Source: Iodidimonas nitroreducens (GTDB lineage Bacteria > Pseudomonadota > Alphaproteobacteria > Sphingomonadales > Rhodothalassiaceae). From it: 64,000 bases of DNA. A program made the position numbers and the translations under genes. Location of the stretch: the NCBI RefSeq assembly GCF_008579165.1, contig NZ_BKCN01000006.1; one strand, written 5' to 3'. The notes beneath the pieces are model-generated. The model saw only the letters and a program-made list of their open reading frames with translations. It did no database searches and was not told where the DNA came from. Shown in pieces: positions 48,224-58,983 of the stretch (its first letter is position 1; each line of letters begins with the position of its first letter).

Positions 48224-49680
48224 TTATTTCAGCCGAAAGCCGGCGCGCCCCACAAGGCTGGGGCCTTCGCGGCCTGCGCCGGGGGCATCAGCCTTGCGCG
48301 GGGCATAGCTGATCATATCATTATGCAAATAGCGTTCGATATCGGTGGGCAGGGTTTCCCCATCCATGGGCAGGGCCAGCCGCCGGGCATCGGTGGGCTT
48401 CACCAGATAGGGGGTGACGATCACCACCAGTTCGGTTTCCCTCTGGCGAAAGGCATCGGACCGAAACAGCGCGCCCAGAATGGGAATATCGCCAAGGCCG
48501 GGGAATTTACGCACATCCTGCGACAGATTGTTCTGCATCAATCCGGCAATCGCGAAGCTTTGCCCGCTGCCCAGTTCCACGGTGGTTTCCACTTTGCGGG
48601 TGGAAAGAGCAGGGACCGCAATGCCGGACACGCTGATCGCCCCGTTATTGCTTAATTCGCTCACCTCAGGCGCCACCCGCAAGGTGATTTTTTCATTCGA
48701 TTCCACAAAGGGGGTAAAGGCCAGCCGCACCCCGAATTCGCGAAATTCAATGGCAATGCCATCTTCATCGGGGATCGGAACGGGAAATTCTCCGCCCGCT
48801 AAAAAAGTGGCGGTTTGCCCGGTCACGGCAGTGAGATTGGGTTCCGCCAGCACCGAAATCAGCCCTTCGGTTTCCAGCGCATCGAGCACCGCATTCAATT
48901 GCACATTGCCGGTGCTGCCTTGAAACAACAGGCTATCAGCACCGCCATCGGCAAGGAACTGCGTGGTCGGCAGGCCGGTCACGGGATCGACGATGGTTTG
49001 GGTGATATTACGGCCGGTAAACAGCCCGATGGTGGCATCGCCGATATCAAAAAGCGATTCCCAGTTCACCCCCAGTTGCTTGAGGGTGGAGCGGCCGACT
49101 TCGGCAAATTTCACCCGCAGGTTCACCTGTGTGGGCTGCACGACGCTGATCTGATTGACCACATCCATGCCCAGAAAGGATTTGGCATAGCGTTCGGCGG
49201 CTTCGGCGGCAGCGGCATTGGGGGCCACGCCTTTCAAAAGCCCCATGCCATTGACCATCTGCACCTGGATCGATGAATCGGGCAAAAGCTGTTCATAAAG
49301 GCTATCGAGCTGAGCGAGATTGGTGGTCACCTGCAAAACGGTGCTATAGATCGGCCGTTCATCATCGCCCAAGGCATAAAGGGTGGTTTCACCGGGCGAA
49401 ACCCCGAACACATAGATCAGCCGGGGCGATTTCACCTGCACATCGGCGATCCCGGGATTGGTGATGAAAATATCCGTAGCCGGGCGATCCAGCCGCAAAA
49501 GCACGCCTTTATTGGTTTCCAAAGCCAGCACTTCGCCATTGGTATCTAGCGGGTGGCATTATCCGCAGCAGAAGCCGCGCCGCTTTGCCACAAGCCGATC
49601 AGGGCCATTATCAGGGCCAGCAAAAAAGGCTGAAAGGCGGCGGCCTGTAATCGCCGGATTTGGTGCCTGTTGCGGATCAT
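48224..49680 (-). CDS. cpaC: Tad pilus secretin CpaC (one frame break)
   Basis: CpaC forms the outer-membrane pore of the pilus. Restored length is 485 residues. The N-terminal signal sequence, read from ATG 49680, ends at GLWQSGAASA. At ~49549 the frame changes (CGCTAGATACC lacks one base) and continues VLALETNKGVLLRLDRPATD. A BON-like domain with SFLGMDVVNQISVVQPTQVN and the secretin core VNLRVKFAEVGRSTLKQLGV, GGEFPVPIPDEDG and VELGSGQSFAIAGLMQNN follow. Its ATG overlaps the cpaB stop. Confidence 0.93.
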
Positions 49681-50573
49681 TGGCCTGGCTCCCTTGGGAA
49701 TTCGAGGACGGAAATCTCGCTGCCACGGCTCAATTTCACGCTGTTTTTGTTTTGATTGGGGTCTACCGGCGGCAAAAGGCTGCTCACATCGGCATCCCAG
49801 CTATAGGAATTTTTGGCCATGCCGGCCCCGTCACCCGCCTTGTTCGAGGCGGTGGCCCCATCCTGCCCGGCCAGGCTGCGCAGGCTTAAAGTGAGATCGC
49901 CCAGATTGCTCAAAATCGCCACTTTTTCAGCAATTTTGGGGGTCACTTCTACCGTTGCCGTTTTGCCGATTTGCGGGGTTTGTGCGCCATTGGCATCTGT
50001 TGGCGCGCTATTGGTCCGGGTATCGATGGCCAGTATCCGCAGATTTTCCACCACCGTTTCGCTGGCATGGCGCATCATGCCTTCGCTATCGGCCACCTGA
50101 TGGTTCAGGATCAGATCCACCCGATCGCCGGGGAAAACAAAGCCCGAAACCCCGCTCACCTGATTGATGGAAAGGGTGATAGCCCGCATTCCAGGGGTAA
50201 GGGCAGCGGCCAAAAAGCCCTGGGCACCGGGGGCCACCAGATGGGCGCGGGTCATCGGTTCGCCCGCCAAAAGGGCGGTGCGCACCACATGGCCGGTAAA
50301 TTCATCAGGGTTCACTTTGCCTTCGGCCAGATAGCCATCATGCAGCCCTTCATCGGGCCAGGCCTGCCAGCGTAATTGATCGCGCTTGATGATGGTGCCA
50401 ATGGGCAGCGCCGTTTTGGCTACCAGAAGCTTCAGGCTCACCGGGACTTTTTCAGCCTGAACTTGCGGGGCTTCCTGCGGCGAAGAGCCCAGCATCGAGC
50501 GGGCCACAAGGGCGGTGATGCCGGCCATGGCCAAAGCAGCGATCACAAGAAGGATGGATCTGATCGGCATCAT
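49677..50573 (-). CDS. cpaB: Tad pilus assembly protein CpaB
   Basis: This 298-residue periplasmic protein has an N-terminal signal anchor (ILLVIAALAMAGITALVARS), an SAF domain (TALPIGTIIKRDQLRWQAWP) and the RcpC/CpaB segment MRAITLSINQVSGVSGFVFP-GDRVD. It supports the secretin. Stops and starts overlap with its neighbours (ATGA to cpaC; one base after cpaA stop). Confidence 0.93.
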   Translation of the reverse strand: MMPIRSILLVIAALAMAGITALVARSMLGSSPQEAPQVQAEKVPVSLKLLVAKTALPIGTIIKRDQLRWQAWPDEGLHDGYLAEGKVNPDEFTGHVVRTALLAGEPMTRAHLVAPGAQGFLAAALTPGMRAITLSINQVSGVSGFVFPGDRVDLILNHQVADSEGMMRHASETVVENLRILAIDTRTNSAPTDANGAQTPQIGKTATVEVTPKIAEKVAILSNLGDLTLSLRSLAGQDGATASNKAGDGAGMAKNSYSWDADVSSLLPPVDPNQNKNSVKLSRGSEISVLEFPREPGQ

Positions 50574-51071
50574 TTAAACTCCGCTCGGTGTTGCGTGCAG
50601 AAAGGCAAGGAAGGGGGGCAGCAAAAAAGCGATGCCGCCACAGGCGATGGCCACCCCATAGGGCACGCCTTCCAGGGAGGAATCGGGGAAAGAATCGGGG
50701 GAGGAATCGGAATTATTTCGGTTTTTCTGGCGGATGATCATGATCAGCGCCAAAATCCCCCCGGACAGCGCCATGATCAGCACAAATAAAGACAGACCCG
50801 ATGGCCCCGCCCACAAAGCCATGGCAGGAATCAGCTTGGCATCGCCGCCGCCCATGATGCCAAAAGCAAACAAAGCCACCGCCAAGGCAAAGCTTAGCGC
50901 AAAGATCAGCAGGTGCATCGGCCATGCCGGAACCAAACCCAAAAGGGCGCCAAGGGGGAAAAGAACAATGGCCAGCAAAGGGATAGCATTGGGAATGATC
51001 CGCGCCCGCAGATCGCTGATCGCGGCCCAGACCAACAAGATAATTAAAATTATATTTAAAATTAGAAGCAT
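50574..51071 (-). CDS. cpaA: Prepilin peptidase CpaA (A24 family)
   Basis: This 165-residue polytopic aspartic peptidase cleaves and may methylate Flp prepilin. The catalytic aspartates are in WAAISDLRARIIPN and FGIMGGGDAKLIPA, with about five helices. Upstream, TATACT (51099-51104, minus) could be the -10 box of the whole operon; a -35 is unclear. No CtrA box was found. It is the first gene of an eight-gene run. Confidence 0.92.
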   Translation of the reverse strand: MLLILNIILIILLVWAAISDLRARIIPNAIPLLAIVLFPLGALLGLVPAWPMHLLIFALSFALAVALFAFGIMGGGDAKLIPAMALWAGPSGLSLFVLIMALSGGILALIMIIRQKNRNNSDSSPDSFPDSSLEGVPYGVAIACGGIAFLLPPFLAFLHATPSGV

Positions 51072-51277
51072 TTTGCCCGATTTGTCTTATGTGCGTTGAG
51101 TATAGTCGTAGAAAAAATAAGTTAATGTTTGGTGTGCATGGGGGATTTAACACGAAGGTGCGGTGCCAGATGAAAAACCGGAAAAAAGCGAAATCACGTC
51201 TTTCAATGGCTGGTAAATTCCCCTTAATAGATTAGACTTTAATGTAAATTTGAACCAATGATCAGCGGAACCGCTCA

Positions 51278-51583
51278 ATGCCTACGGAATATCGTGAAAT
51301 CGGCTTTTCCTTGGCCGAGCTGGCGCAGGCGATCCATGCCCATGCCACCAGCCAAAGCCCTGAATTGCCGCCAGCCCAGCCTACGGCTTTGCGGATTTTG
51401 AACGATCCTGAAATCGAGGTGCATGTGCGTTTTGGCCCCGATGAAGAAGAACGCTTTTCAGCAGGCGAGGTGACGGCTGCGCTGATCCGCCATGCCAAAT
51501 CCATTGGCGTGCCGGTGGCGCGCAAGGCGCGGAAAGCGCTGGCTACCAAGAATAATACCCTGATCCTGAAGCTGTGGATGTAA
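51278..51583 (+). CDS. Hypothetical protein, 101 aa
   Basis: A soluble mixed alpha/beta protein beginning MPTEYREIGFSLAELAQAIH, with an EIEVHVRFGPDEEERFSAGE strand region and a basic C-terminal helix (RKARKALATKNNTLILKLWM). No known family is recognised. It is divergent from cpaA and convergent with the TPR-sulfotransferase gene. Codon use is like its neighbours. Confidence 0.6.
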   Translation: MPTEYREIGFSLAELAQAIHAHATSQSPELPPAQPTALRILNDPEIEVHVRFGPDEEERFSAGEVTAALIRHAKSIGVPVARKARKALATKNNTLILKLWM

Positions 51584-51611
51584 AGCTTTGGCCGCCCCGC
51601 CCTTTGGGCTT

Positions 51612-53628
51612 TCAAAAATCGGGATATGAGGTGAGCGCCGGGCCCAAAGCCTGTTTCAGAGGGTCGAGCCAGGGTTCGAAATGCCGCCATTGGGCCAGCC
51701 CCTTGGCGCTGATCGGTTGACGCACCTGTTCTGAGCTTGCGGTGCGCACGGATCGCTTGTTTTTATGGAACTGAAGGCACGCGTCTTCAAAGGGCAAGCC
51801 GCAGAAATCGAGAAGCGCACGCACCGTATTTTCGGTATCGGCCACCAGCTTTTCATGATGCACGCGAAAAATCCGGCCCGGCAAAACCCGATCCCAATGG
51901 TCCATCATCTCGACATAGGCGCGATAATAGCGGCCCATATCCTCAAGCCTGTAGGTAAATTCCTGACCTTCGGCAAAAAGCTGCTTATAGCCCGAAAAGC
52001 AGCAGGCCATGGGATGACGCCGGGCATCGATGATTTTGGCGCGGGGCAAAATCAGATGAATAAGCCCGATATGGCGGAAATTATTGGGCATCTTATCGGT
52101 GAAAAAGGGGGCATTCTGGCGATGTATTCTCGTATTCTCGATATAATCGCGGCCTAAGTCTTCGAGCTTTTCCGCGCTTAATTCTTGCAATATGGCCGGA
52201 TAGCGCGATGCCGCACGGCCTGATGTTCGCCCCCGCAAGCGATGCGCCAAAGCAAGGATATTGGGCAATTCCAAGGTGCCATCAACTTCGGAATGCGAGG
52301 CCAGTATCTGCTCCACAAGCGTTGAGCCCGCGCGCGGCAAGCCTAAGATAAAGATCGGATCTGGGGCCATATGGCCTGATCGGCCTGTTTTTGCATCAAT
52401 TGGGGGGTGCAGATGTCGGCCTGCGCCTTTAATTCGGCTTCCATCTGATCGCTGCGATAGGATATCTGGCGGGATTTCAGATCATTCCCCCGGGCATAAA
52501 AACGAAAGGCGGTTTCATAATCGCCCCGATCTTCATAAGCCTTGCCTAGCGCAAAGCAGAAATAAATCCGCTCCTGAGGGCCAATCCAGGCCGATTGTTC
52601 CTGCGCCTTCATCTGCGCTCTATCCTCATCGGAAAAGCGATAGGTTTTGAGATTGGCCAGGGCATAATAAGCTTCAGCATGATCGGGCCGGGCAGCAAAA
52701 GCTGCGCGATAGGATGTGATGGCGGCTTCGCGATCCCCCCGGGTTTTCAAGGCATGACCGCGAGAGGTGAGGGTGGCGGGATCATCGGCAGAATAGCCAA
52801 TACCCGATCAAAAAGATCAAGAGCCAGATCATAATCGCCAAGCTGAAGGGATTCAATGGCATAATGGGAGAGAAAAACCGGATTATTCGGGTCTTTTTCA
52901 TAAAGCAGCCGGGCCTGATCCCGGGCGGCTTCGTATTTTTGCCGCTTGCGCAGCACCTCGATATAATCGAGCCTGATATCGATCTGATCGGGGGCGAAAA
53001 CCAAAGCGCTTTCAAGCAGAAAATCGGCATCTTCCAAAACCCCCATACGCACGCCGATGGCCGCCAAAAGCCGCATGGCATCGATATGATGGGGATGAGC
53101 CTGCAAAAAAGCCCGGCATAAGGCTTCGGCTTTGAGGGGCTTTCCTTCATGCAGCAGCAGGCTGGCATCGAGCAGCTCCTTTGGCAAGGCCATCAGTTTT
53201 TCTGCCTGCCCCCGCGCCTGACGGGCCGGGCCCAATCGGCCGAGCTGCTCGAAAAGATCAGCCTGGGCCTTCCAGCTTGCGATCAGGGCCGGATTGAGCC
53301 GACAGGCCCGCTCATAAGCCTTCAGCGCCTCTTCGGGCCGCTGCACCGCCCGCAAAAGATGCCCTTCTTCCTGAAAAGCCCGGGCAAAATCGGGGGCCAC
53401 TTCTTTTAGCCGCACCAGCTTATGGGCGGCTTCATCACTGCGCCCCAGATAACGCAGGCACACCGCCGCCATATAAAGACCATCGGGATGATCGGGGCTT
53501 TTGGCGAGAAGATCATCCAATTCCTGAAGGGCAGTCGCGATCTGTCCCGCCTTCATCAGGCTTTTAGCGGATTTTAAATCCTGTTGGGCCTGATCGTCTG
53601 TCGGGCTTTCCGCGTCGATTTTTGGCAT
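51612..53628 (-). CDS. TPR-repeat sulfotransferase family protein (two frame breaks)
   Basis: The repaired 672-residue protein has about 10 tetratricopeptide repeats (residues ~15-400; for example DLFEQLGRLGPARQARGQAE) followed by a sulfotransferase domain. The PAPS-binding loop is FILGLPRAGSTLVEQILASH, and the second site is IIDARRHPMACCFSGYKQLF. It should transfer sulfate from PAPS to a protein, lipid or glycan. Breaks at ~52788 and ~52372 each need one base. It follows a TonB receptor on the same strand by 81 bases, a pairing seen in sphingomonads and Caulobacter relatives. Confidence 0.88.
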
Positions 53629-53709
53629 AATACCATCCCCTTTTCAGCAAAATGCCGCCCCGCGAACGGGACGGCACGATAAGGCTGATCGCTTTACATC
53701 GTCAAAGGC

Positions 53710-56333
53710 TTACATCTGAAAGCCAACGCGAAAGCCGATGGTCAAAGGCCTGCTGGGGGTCGTTCTTTCCCGATCGAAAACAAAATTATTCGCCTGTTCG
53801 GCCCGGGAATTCGTCAGATTCTCGCCATAAACCTCAAAAGACCATTGCGCGGATGTGAGCCCGGCGGCCAGCGCCAAAGTCGCGCTATTATCGATTTCCG
53901 CTCGATTGATGGTGATGATATCGCTGAACGATTCGCCCGAATAGACAATCTGCGGCATCACATGCGCCCGGTAATCATCAAAGGCATCCCATTCATAGCG
54001 GGCCCGCAAATTGCCCTGAAATGTGGGCGCAAAAGCCAGATCATCGCCTTTTCGCACATCATCGGTGGGGGTGAGCACCTTGGTGATTTTGGTATCGAGA
54101 AGCGAAAAGGCCCCGGTGAAGGATAAGCCCGGAACGGCCATGGGGAACCACGAGATATTCCCTTCCATGCCATAGATTTCAGCATTTGCGGCATTATCTG
54201 AAAAGAACAGATTGACGATGGATGGATCGAAAATCGTGGTTTGCAGATTTTCCACATCCACATAAAAGGCATTCCCATTGAAGCGGACGGCGTTATTGAA
54301 CAGATCGAGCTTCCAGCCGATTTCATAATTGGTCACTTCATCGGTATCGAGGGCGAACGGCACCGTGAAATTCCCCGGCCCCTGCGCGCCGCCGGGCCTG
54401 TTCAGCAAACCGGGGCGGAAGCTTCGGAAAAGGTTGCATAAAGCAGGGCATTTTCGGTGGGCGTCCAATTGATGGTGGCCTTGAAGATCACGCCATCGGT
54501 TTTGGCCTTATCCGGGGCATTTTCCAAAGCATTGAGCACCTGATTGGCCTGGGCTTCGCTCAAGCCTGCGGCCATGATCTCGTCAAGGCTTTGGCCTTTG
54601 GTAAAAGTTTGCAAAAGATCGGTATTGCAGCTTCCCCGAAAGGTGAATTGATCATCGCCGTTGAAAACATCGCTGATATCCGTGCCAAAGGCATTGATAT
54701 CGGGCTGGAAGCTGTTGCAGAAGGAGCCGTTCGCACTGCCCTCCATATCCACTTCCACATCATAATAGCGCGCGCCCAAAACCACTTCCAAAGTATCGGG
54801 AATGGCAACGAATGTGGCCTCACCAAACAGGCCCAATTGCTGATCCGTGCGCTTGATATCATTGCGGAAAATCACCCCTGCCGGGAAAGGCCCGGGATCG
54901 GAGGTAAAGCCCGTGGTAAAGGGGAAATTGGGGAAAAAGCCCGGTGAACCGAAAATATCGGCCTGCAAAGATCCCGGATAGTGGAAATCATTGCGTTCCT
55001 TGATCGTCAGATCGCTGTAAAAACCGCCGACCGTTGCATAAACACGATAGCTATCGGGCGTGGTGAAGCGCAATTCATGGGTCTGCACCTCAGTATCGGT
55101 GATGCTATCGACAAAAAGATTGGGCGGCTGGCAGGTGCCCACCGGCCCCGCAGCGCCGGGATAGGTGACCGAGCTATCGCAGATATAATAAGGTAGATAC
55201 TGCCCGGCGAACAGATAATCGGAATAATCCACCCGCTGATCGGTTTCCCGATCCGTATAGGCGCCGGTATAAACGAGATCGAGCATCCCCAGGCGGCCTT
55301 CCAGCGTCCATGAGGTATTGTGGAAATCATCTTCCAGCTCATCTTCTTCAAAACGCTGGATTTCCATATCGCCCAATTCGGGATCATCAAAGAAAACACC
55401 ATCGCTTTCAAGACTTTGGCGCATATGCCCCACGGTCAGTGACCAATCGGTATTGATCGCCCAATAGGTGCTGAAGCGAAAGCCCTTATAGGTCGTGTCG
55501 TTGAAATCCTCTTCCACCAATTCGGCATTATCGGCTTCCAGGAAGGTAACATTCGACAGATCATCGGTGGATTGAAAGCCTGCCCGATTGGCGGAAACCG
55601 GCACACCATTCGCGCGCACTGTGCCTTCGGGCCGGAAACGCGCCGAGGATGACGCATCGCGTGTTCCCGCCACATTATCGATATAGCCACCCTGATCATC
55701 ATTATAGAAAACAGCGCGGACCGCCAATTTATCATCGATCAGCGGAATATTGATCACACCTTCCGCCTTGTTGCTCATCTCGCCGCCCTTGGTGAAAGAG
55801 ACGCCGAAATTAGCCTTGACCTGAAATTCGTTCAAAACCGGCTTGTTGGTGATCAGGCGAATGGTCCCGGCCTGAGAACTGGCCCCGAACAAAGTGCCCT
55901 GTGGCCCGGGCAGCACCTCGATCCGCTCCATATCAACAGCATAAACATCCAGATTGCGCCCCGGTTGCGACAAAGGCTGCTCATCAAGATAAAAGGCGAC
56001 ATTGGGGGCGAGACCCGCAACGCCTGCGGTGGTGAGATTCGGTGTGGTTGAGGCCAGCCCGCGGATATAAATGGTGCTTTGCCCCGGACCGCTGCCGCCC
56101 GCCGTAACCCCGGGCAGTTCTTTCAGATAATCCGTGAAATTATCCACATTCAACCGGTCGAGATCACCGCCATTGAGTGCCATCACAGAGACAGGAATGT
56201 CTTGGCTGCTCTTAGCTCGTTTCGTAGCAGTAACAATGATCTCTTCGATCTGTGCATAAGCGTGTGTGCTGCCAAATGTAGCAGTCAGCGTTGACAGAAT
56301 CGCAAGATTCAATTTGCAATGACGAGAAATCAT
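53710..56333 (-). CDS. TonB-dependent receptor (one frame break)
   Basis: This outer-membrane transporter has 874 residues after repair. The signal sequence ends in GSTHAYAQ. A TonB-box-like EEIIVTATKR and the plug domain (IYIRGLASTTPNLTTAGVAG; LPGPQGTLFGASSQAGTIRL) follow. The barrel ends in PLTIGFRVGFQM. The break near 54422 (TCCGAAGCTTCC lacks a G) restores YATFSEGFRPGLLNRPGG, a strongly conserved TBDR segment. The substrate is unknown. The -10-like TATAAT at 56424-56429 (minus) is 90 bases upstream. Confidence 0.9.
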
Positions 56334-56587
56334 TTGCTTTTTCCTCTTTTGATAAAAATTGAACGCATTTCATATACACAGATAGAAAATATTGCACGGT
56401 TTTTTTTTACTTTAACTATATTGATTATAACAATTTCGCGATCATTCATTACACAATAAAAAATATGTAATGCTTATTATAGATGGATTATTTATTGAAT
56501 GATATTTGGGGTATATACTGGATGCTATCATGGGCTGACGGCGCGCGCCAAAGTCGCGGCCATGTATAGGGCGGGTGAAATAGGGGC

Positions 56588-56620
56588 AAAAAAAAGGGGC
56601 CATGGCGATTGCCACGGCCC
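56588..56620 (-). terminator. Strong Rho-independent terminator
   Basis: GGGCCGTGGC and GCCATGGCCC (minus strand) form a 10-bp stem with one G-U pair over loop AATC, followed by eight T. It ends the small RNA candidate between the TonB receptor and plcP. Confidence 0.88.
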
Positions 56621-56679
56621 AAGTTCAGGGAGGAAACGCCCACGGAGGGCGGTGGAAAGGGGGGAAACCTGTTCCACAT
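56588..56679 (-). ncRNA. Candidate small regulatory RNA with C-rich loops
   Basis: In the 588-base space between a TonB receptor and plcP, the minus strand can form three hairpins in a row: GTGGAA/TTCCAC (56652-56657 with 56672-56677), CGCCC/GGGCG (56637-56641 with 56647-56651), then the terminator. Loops and linkers are C-rich (CCCCCC, TCC, TTTCCTCCC), able to pair with Shine-Dalgarno sequences. This is the style of alphaproteobacterial sRNAs with anti-SD loops. A possible -10 TTAATT lies at 56686-56691; its -35 is weak. No family name can be given. Confidence 0.55.
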
Positions 56680-56921
56680 CTCAAGAATTAAGCACATTCT
56701 GGAAAAATTCAACCTCAATCGCCTCACTTTTCGCACAAGTCCCCGTGACATGCCTGTGTGATAGACTTCTTTTGCCCCAATCCGGTTTGGGCCACAGGCA
56801 CAAATTAAGTGATCTTTGTTATATTTCCTCATCTGGCCGCCATAAAACTTTAACCCCCCACCCGTAGGAACAGGATCAACAGATCGTACGTCTCGGCAAC
56901 CCATTGCACAGGATATGGGAT

Positions 56922-57914
56922 ATGAGCCAAAGCTTCAAACTGGGCCTCACGCTTCCTTTGATGTCGCTTCTCACTTTGCCACGATCAAAAACGTCTCCAT
57001 CCTCCCAATCTTCTCTCAAAGCGGCTGACCCAGCCCATCCTGCAGCACAATATCCTGATCAGGAGAAAAAGGCCGGGAAGCCGAAAAAGCCCAAAAAATC
57101 GGAAAAGCGCCATTATCGCAGCATCTTCATTTCCGATATTCATCTGGGAACCCGAGGCTGCCGGGCGGATTATCTGATCGATTTTCTGCGCCATGTGGAC
57201 TGCGAAAAGCTCTATCTGGTGGGTGATATCATCGATGGCTGGCAATTGAAAAAAAGCTGGTATTGGGATGATCAGCATCATGCAGTTCTGCGTAAAATCC
57301 TGAAATTTGCCGAAAAAGGGACCGAGGTTATCTATATCCCCGGCAATCATGATGAGGCTTTGCGCGATTATATCGATCTGGATTTCGCGGGTGTAAAGAT
57401 CATGAAGGAAGCGATGCACCAAACCGCAGATGGCCGCACTTTCTGGGTTTTGCATGGCGATGCTTTTGATGCCATTGTCCTTTATCATAAATGGCTGGCG
57501 CATCTGGGCGATCATGCCTATGGCCTTTTATTGCGGCTGAATACCAGCTTCAATCATCTGCGGCGGCTTTTCGGCTATTCCTATTGGTCGCTTTCGGCCT
57601 TCTTGAAATACAAAACCAAACACGCCGTTGCCTTCATGTCGCGCTTTGAGGAAACCGTTGCCAAACAGGCGGCGCATCGCGCGGTGGATGGGGTGATCTG
57701 TGGCCATATCCACCATGCTGAAACCCGCATGATCGGCGATGTGCTTTATTGCAATGATGGCGATTGGGTGGAAAGCTGCACGGCCCTGGTGGAGCATAGC
57801 GATGGGCGATTGGAAATTCTGCGCTGGGCCGATGAAATCTCGGCCCGCACCGGCGGCCGCACCCTGATCCCCTATTTTTCTAAAAAATCGGCAAAACAAG
57901 AGGTGGCGGCATGA
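56922..57914 (+). CDS. plcP: Calcineurin-like metallophosphoesterase, PlcP-like phospholipase C / LpxH relative
   Basis: This 330-residue enzyme of the UDP-2,3-diacylglucosamine diphosphatase/PlcP group has metal motifs FISDIHLGTRGC, YLVGDIIDGWQL, YIPGNHDEALRD, LHGDAFDAIV and GVICGHIHHAE. A 60-residue low-complexity basic N-terminal extension precedes the core. Its gene overlaps that of a GT4 glycosyltransferase (ATGA), the arrangement called plcP-agt, in which PlcP splits phospholipids into diacylglycerol under phosphate stress. LpxH would not normally be paired this way, so PlcP is preferred. No clear Pho box was found. Confidence 0.8.
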   Translation: MSQSFKLGLTLPLMSLLTLPRSKTSPSSQSSLKAADPAHPAAQYPDQEKKAGKPKKPKKSEKRHYRSIFISDIHLGTRGCRADYLIDFLRHVDCEKLYLVGDIIDGWQLKKSWYWDDQHHAVLRKILKFAEKGTEVIYIPGNHDEALRDYIDLDFAGVKIMKEAMHQTADGRTFWVLHGDAFDAIVLYHKWLAHLGDHAYGLLLRLNTSFNHLRRLFGYSYWSLSAFLKYKTKHAVAFMSRFEETVAKQAAHRAVDGVICGHIHHAETRMIGDVLYCNDGDWVESCTALVEHSDGRLEILRWADEISARTGGRTLIPYFSKKSAKQEVAA

Positions 57915-58983
57915 AAATCTGTATCGCCACCGATGCCTGGCATCCCCAGATCAATGGCGTTGTCCGCACCCTGCAGATGACCAAACAGGCGCTGGAAGAA
58001 CTGGGCCATCAGGTGCTGATCATCAGCCTGATCAGTTTTTGACCATTCCCTGCCCCAGCTATGCCGATATCCGGCTGGCTTTGGCCCGCCCCGGTCGGAT
58101 GGGGGCCATGATTTCTGATTTTGCCCCGGATGCCCTTCATATCGCCACCGAAGGCCCCATCGGCTGGGCGGCGCGGCGCTGGTGTTTGCGCCATGATCTG
58201 CCCTTTACCACCGCTTGGCACACCAATTTTCCCGATTATGTCGCTTTACGCTCGCCCATCCCCGAACGCTGGCTTTATGGGGCGATGCGCCGTTTTCATG
58301 CGCCATCGGCTGGCATCATGGTGGCCACCCCCACTGTTGCCAGAAAGCTTCGATCAAAGGGGTTTGGCAATATCCGCCCTTGGTCGCGCGGGGTGGATAC
58401 CGCCCTGTTTCGCCCCCATCTGCCTTATCCCGATGATCTTTTGCCCGCAGATCTTCCCCGGCCCCTGCATTTATGCGTAGGCCGGGTGGCGGTTGAGAAG
58501 AATATCGAGGCGTTTTTGAGCCTTGATCTGCCCGGCAGCCAGATCGTGGTAGGGGATGGCCCGGCGCGCGCCGCCCTTTCGGCCCGCTATCCGCGCGCGA
58601 TTTTTACCGGCAGCCAAAGTGGCGAGGCTTTGGCCCGGCTTTATGCGGCGGCGGATGTTTTTGTTTTTCCCAGCCGCACCGATACTTTTGGTCTGGTGAT
58701 GCTCGAAGCTTTGGCATCCGGTGTGCCGGTGGCGGCTTTCCCTGTTGAGGGGCCGCTCGATGTGATCGGCGCCGATGGGCGGGGGGTGATACCCGATTAT
58801 CACGTGCTTATTGGCGGGCTTGACGATGATCTGCGCACCGCCATCAGCAGGGCGCTCACTGCCCGGCCCGAGGATTGCCGGCGCTATGCCGAAGCCTTCA
58901 GTTGGCAGGCGTCAGCCCATCAGTTTCTCAGCCATCTCTATGTTCCGGCCGAAATGCCGGATCAGGCGGCTCTTGTGGCTTGA
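57911..58983 (+). CDS. agt: GT4 glycosyltransferase, Agt-like glycolipid synthase (one frame break)
   Basis: After repair this 357-residue protein is a GT-B glycosyltransferase. The N-terminus MKICIATDAWHPQINGVVRT and the C-terminal donor-site segment VFVFPSRTDTFGLVMLEALA fit the GT4 family, with WHTNFPDY between. Agt enzymes add a sugar to diacylglycerol, replacing phospholipid. The frame breaks at ~58031 (AGCCTGATCAG lacks a C; restored SPDQFLTIPCPSYADIR). It overlaps plcP and its 3' end overlaps the convergent MFS gene by 56 bases. Confidence 0.85.

Noticed and set aside
51072..51277. CtrA binding site before cpaA
   Set aside because: TTAA pairs are present but none has the N7 spacing.
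56488..56904. Overlapping plus and minus ORFs of 120-140 codons between the TonB receptor and plcP
   Set aside because: Both run through the small-RNA hairpins and terminator, with no ribosome-binding site or motif.
56740..56921. Pho box before plcP
   Set aside because: The best match near 56748-56765 agrees with only about half of the CTGTCAT repeat consensus.
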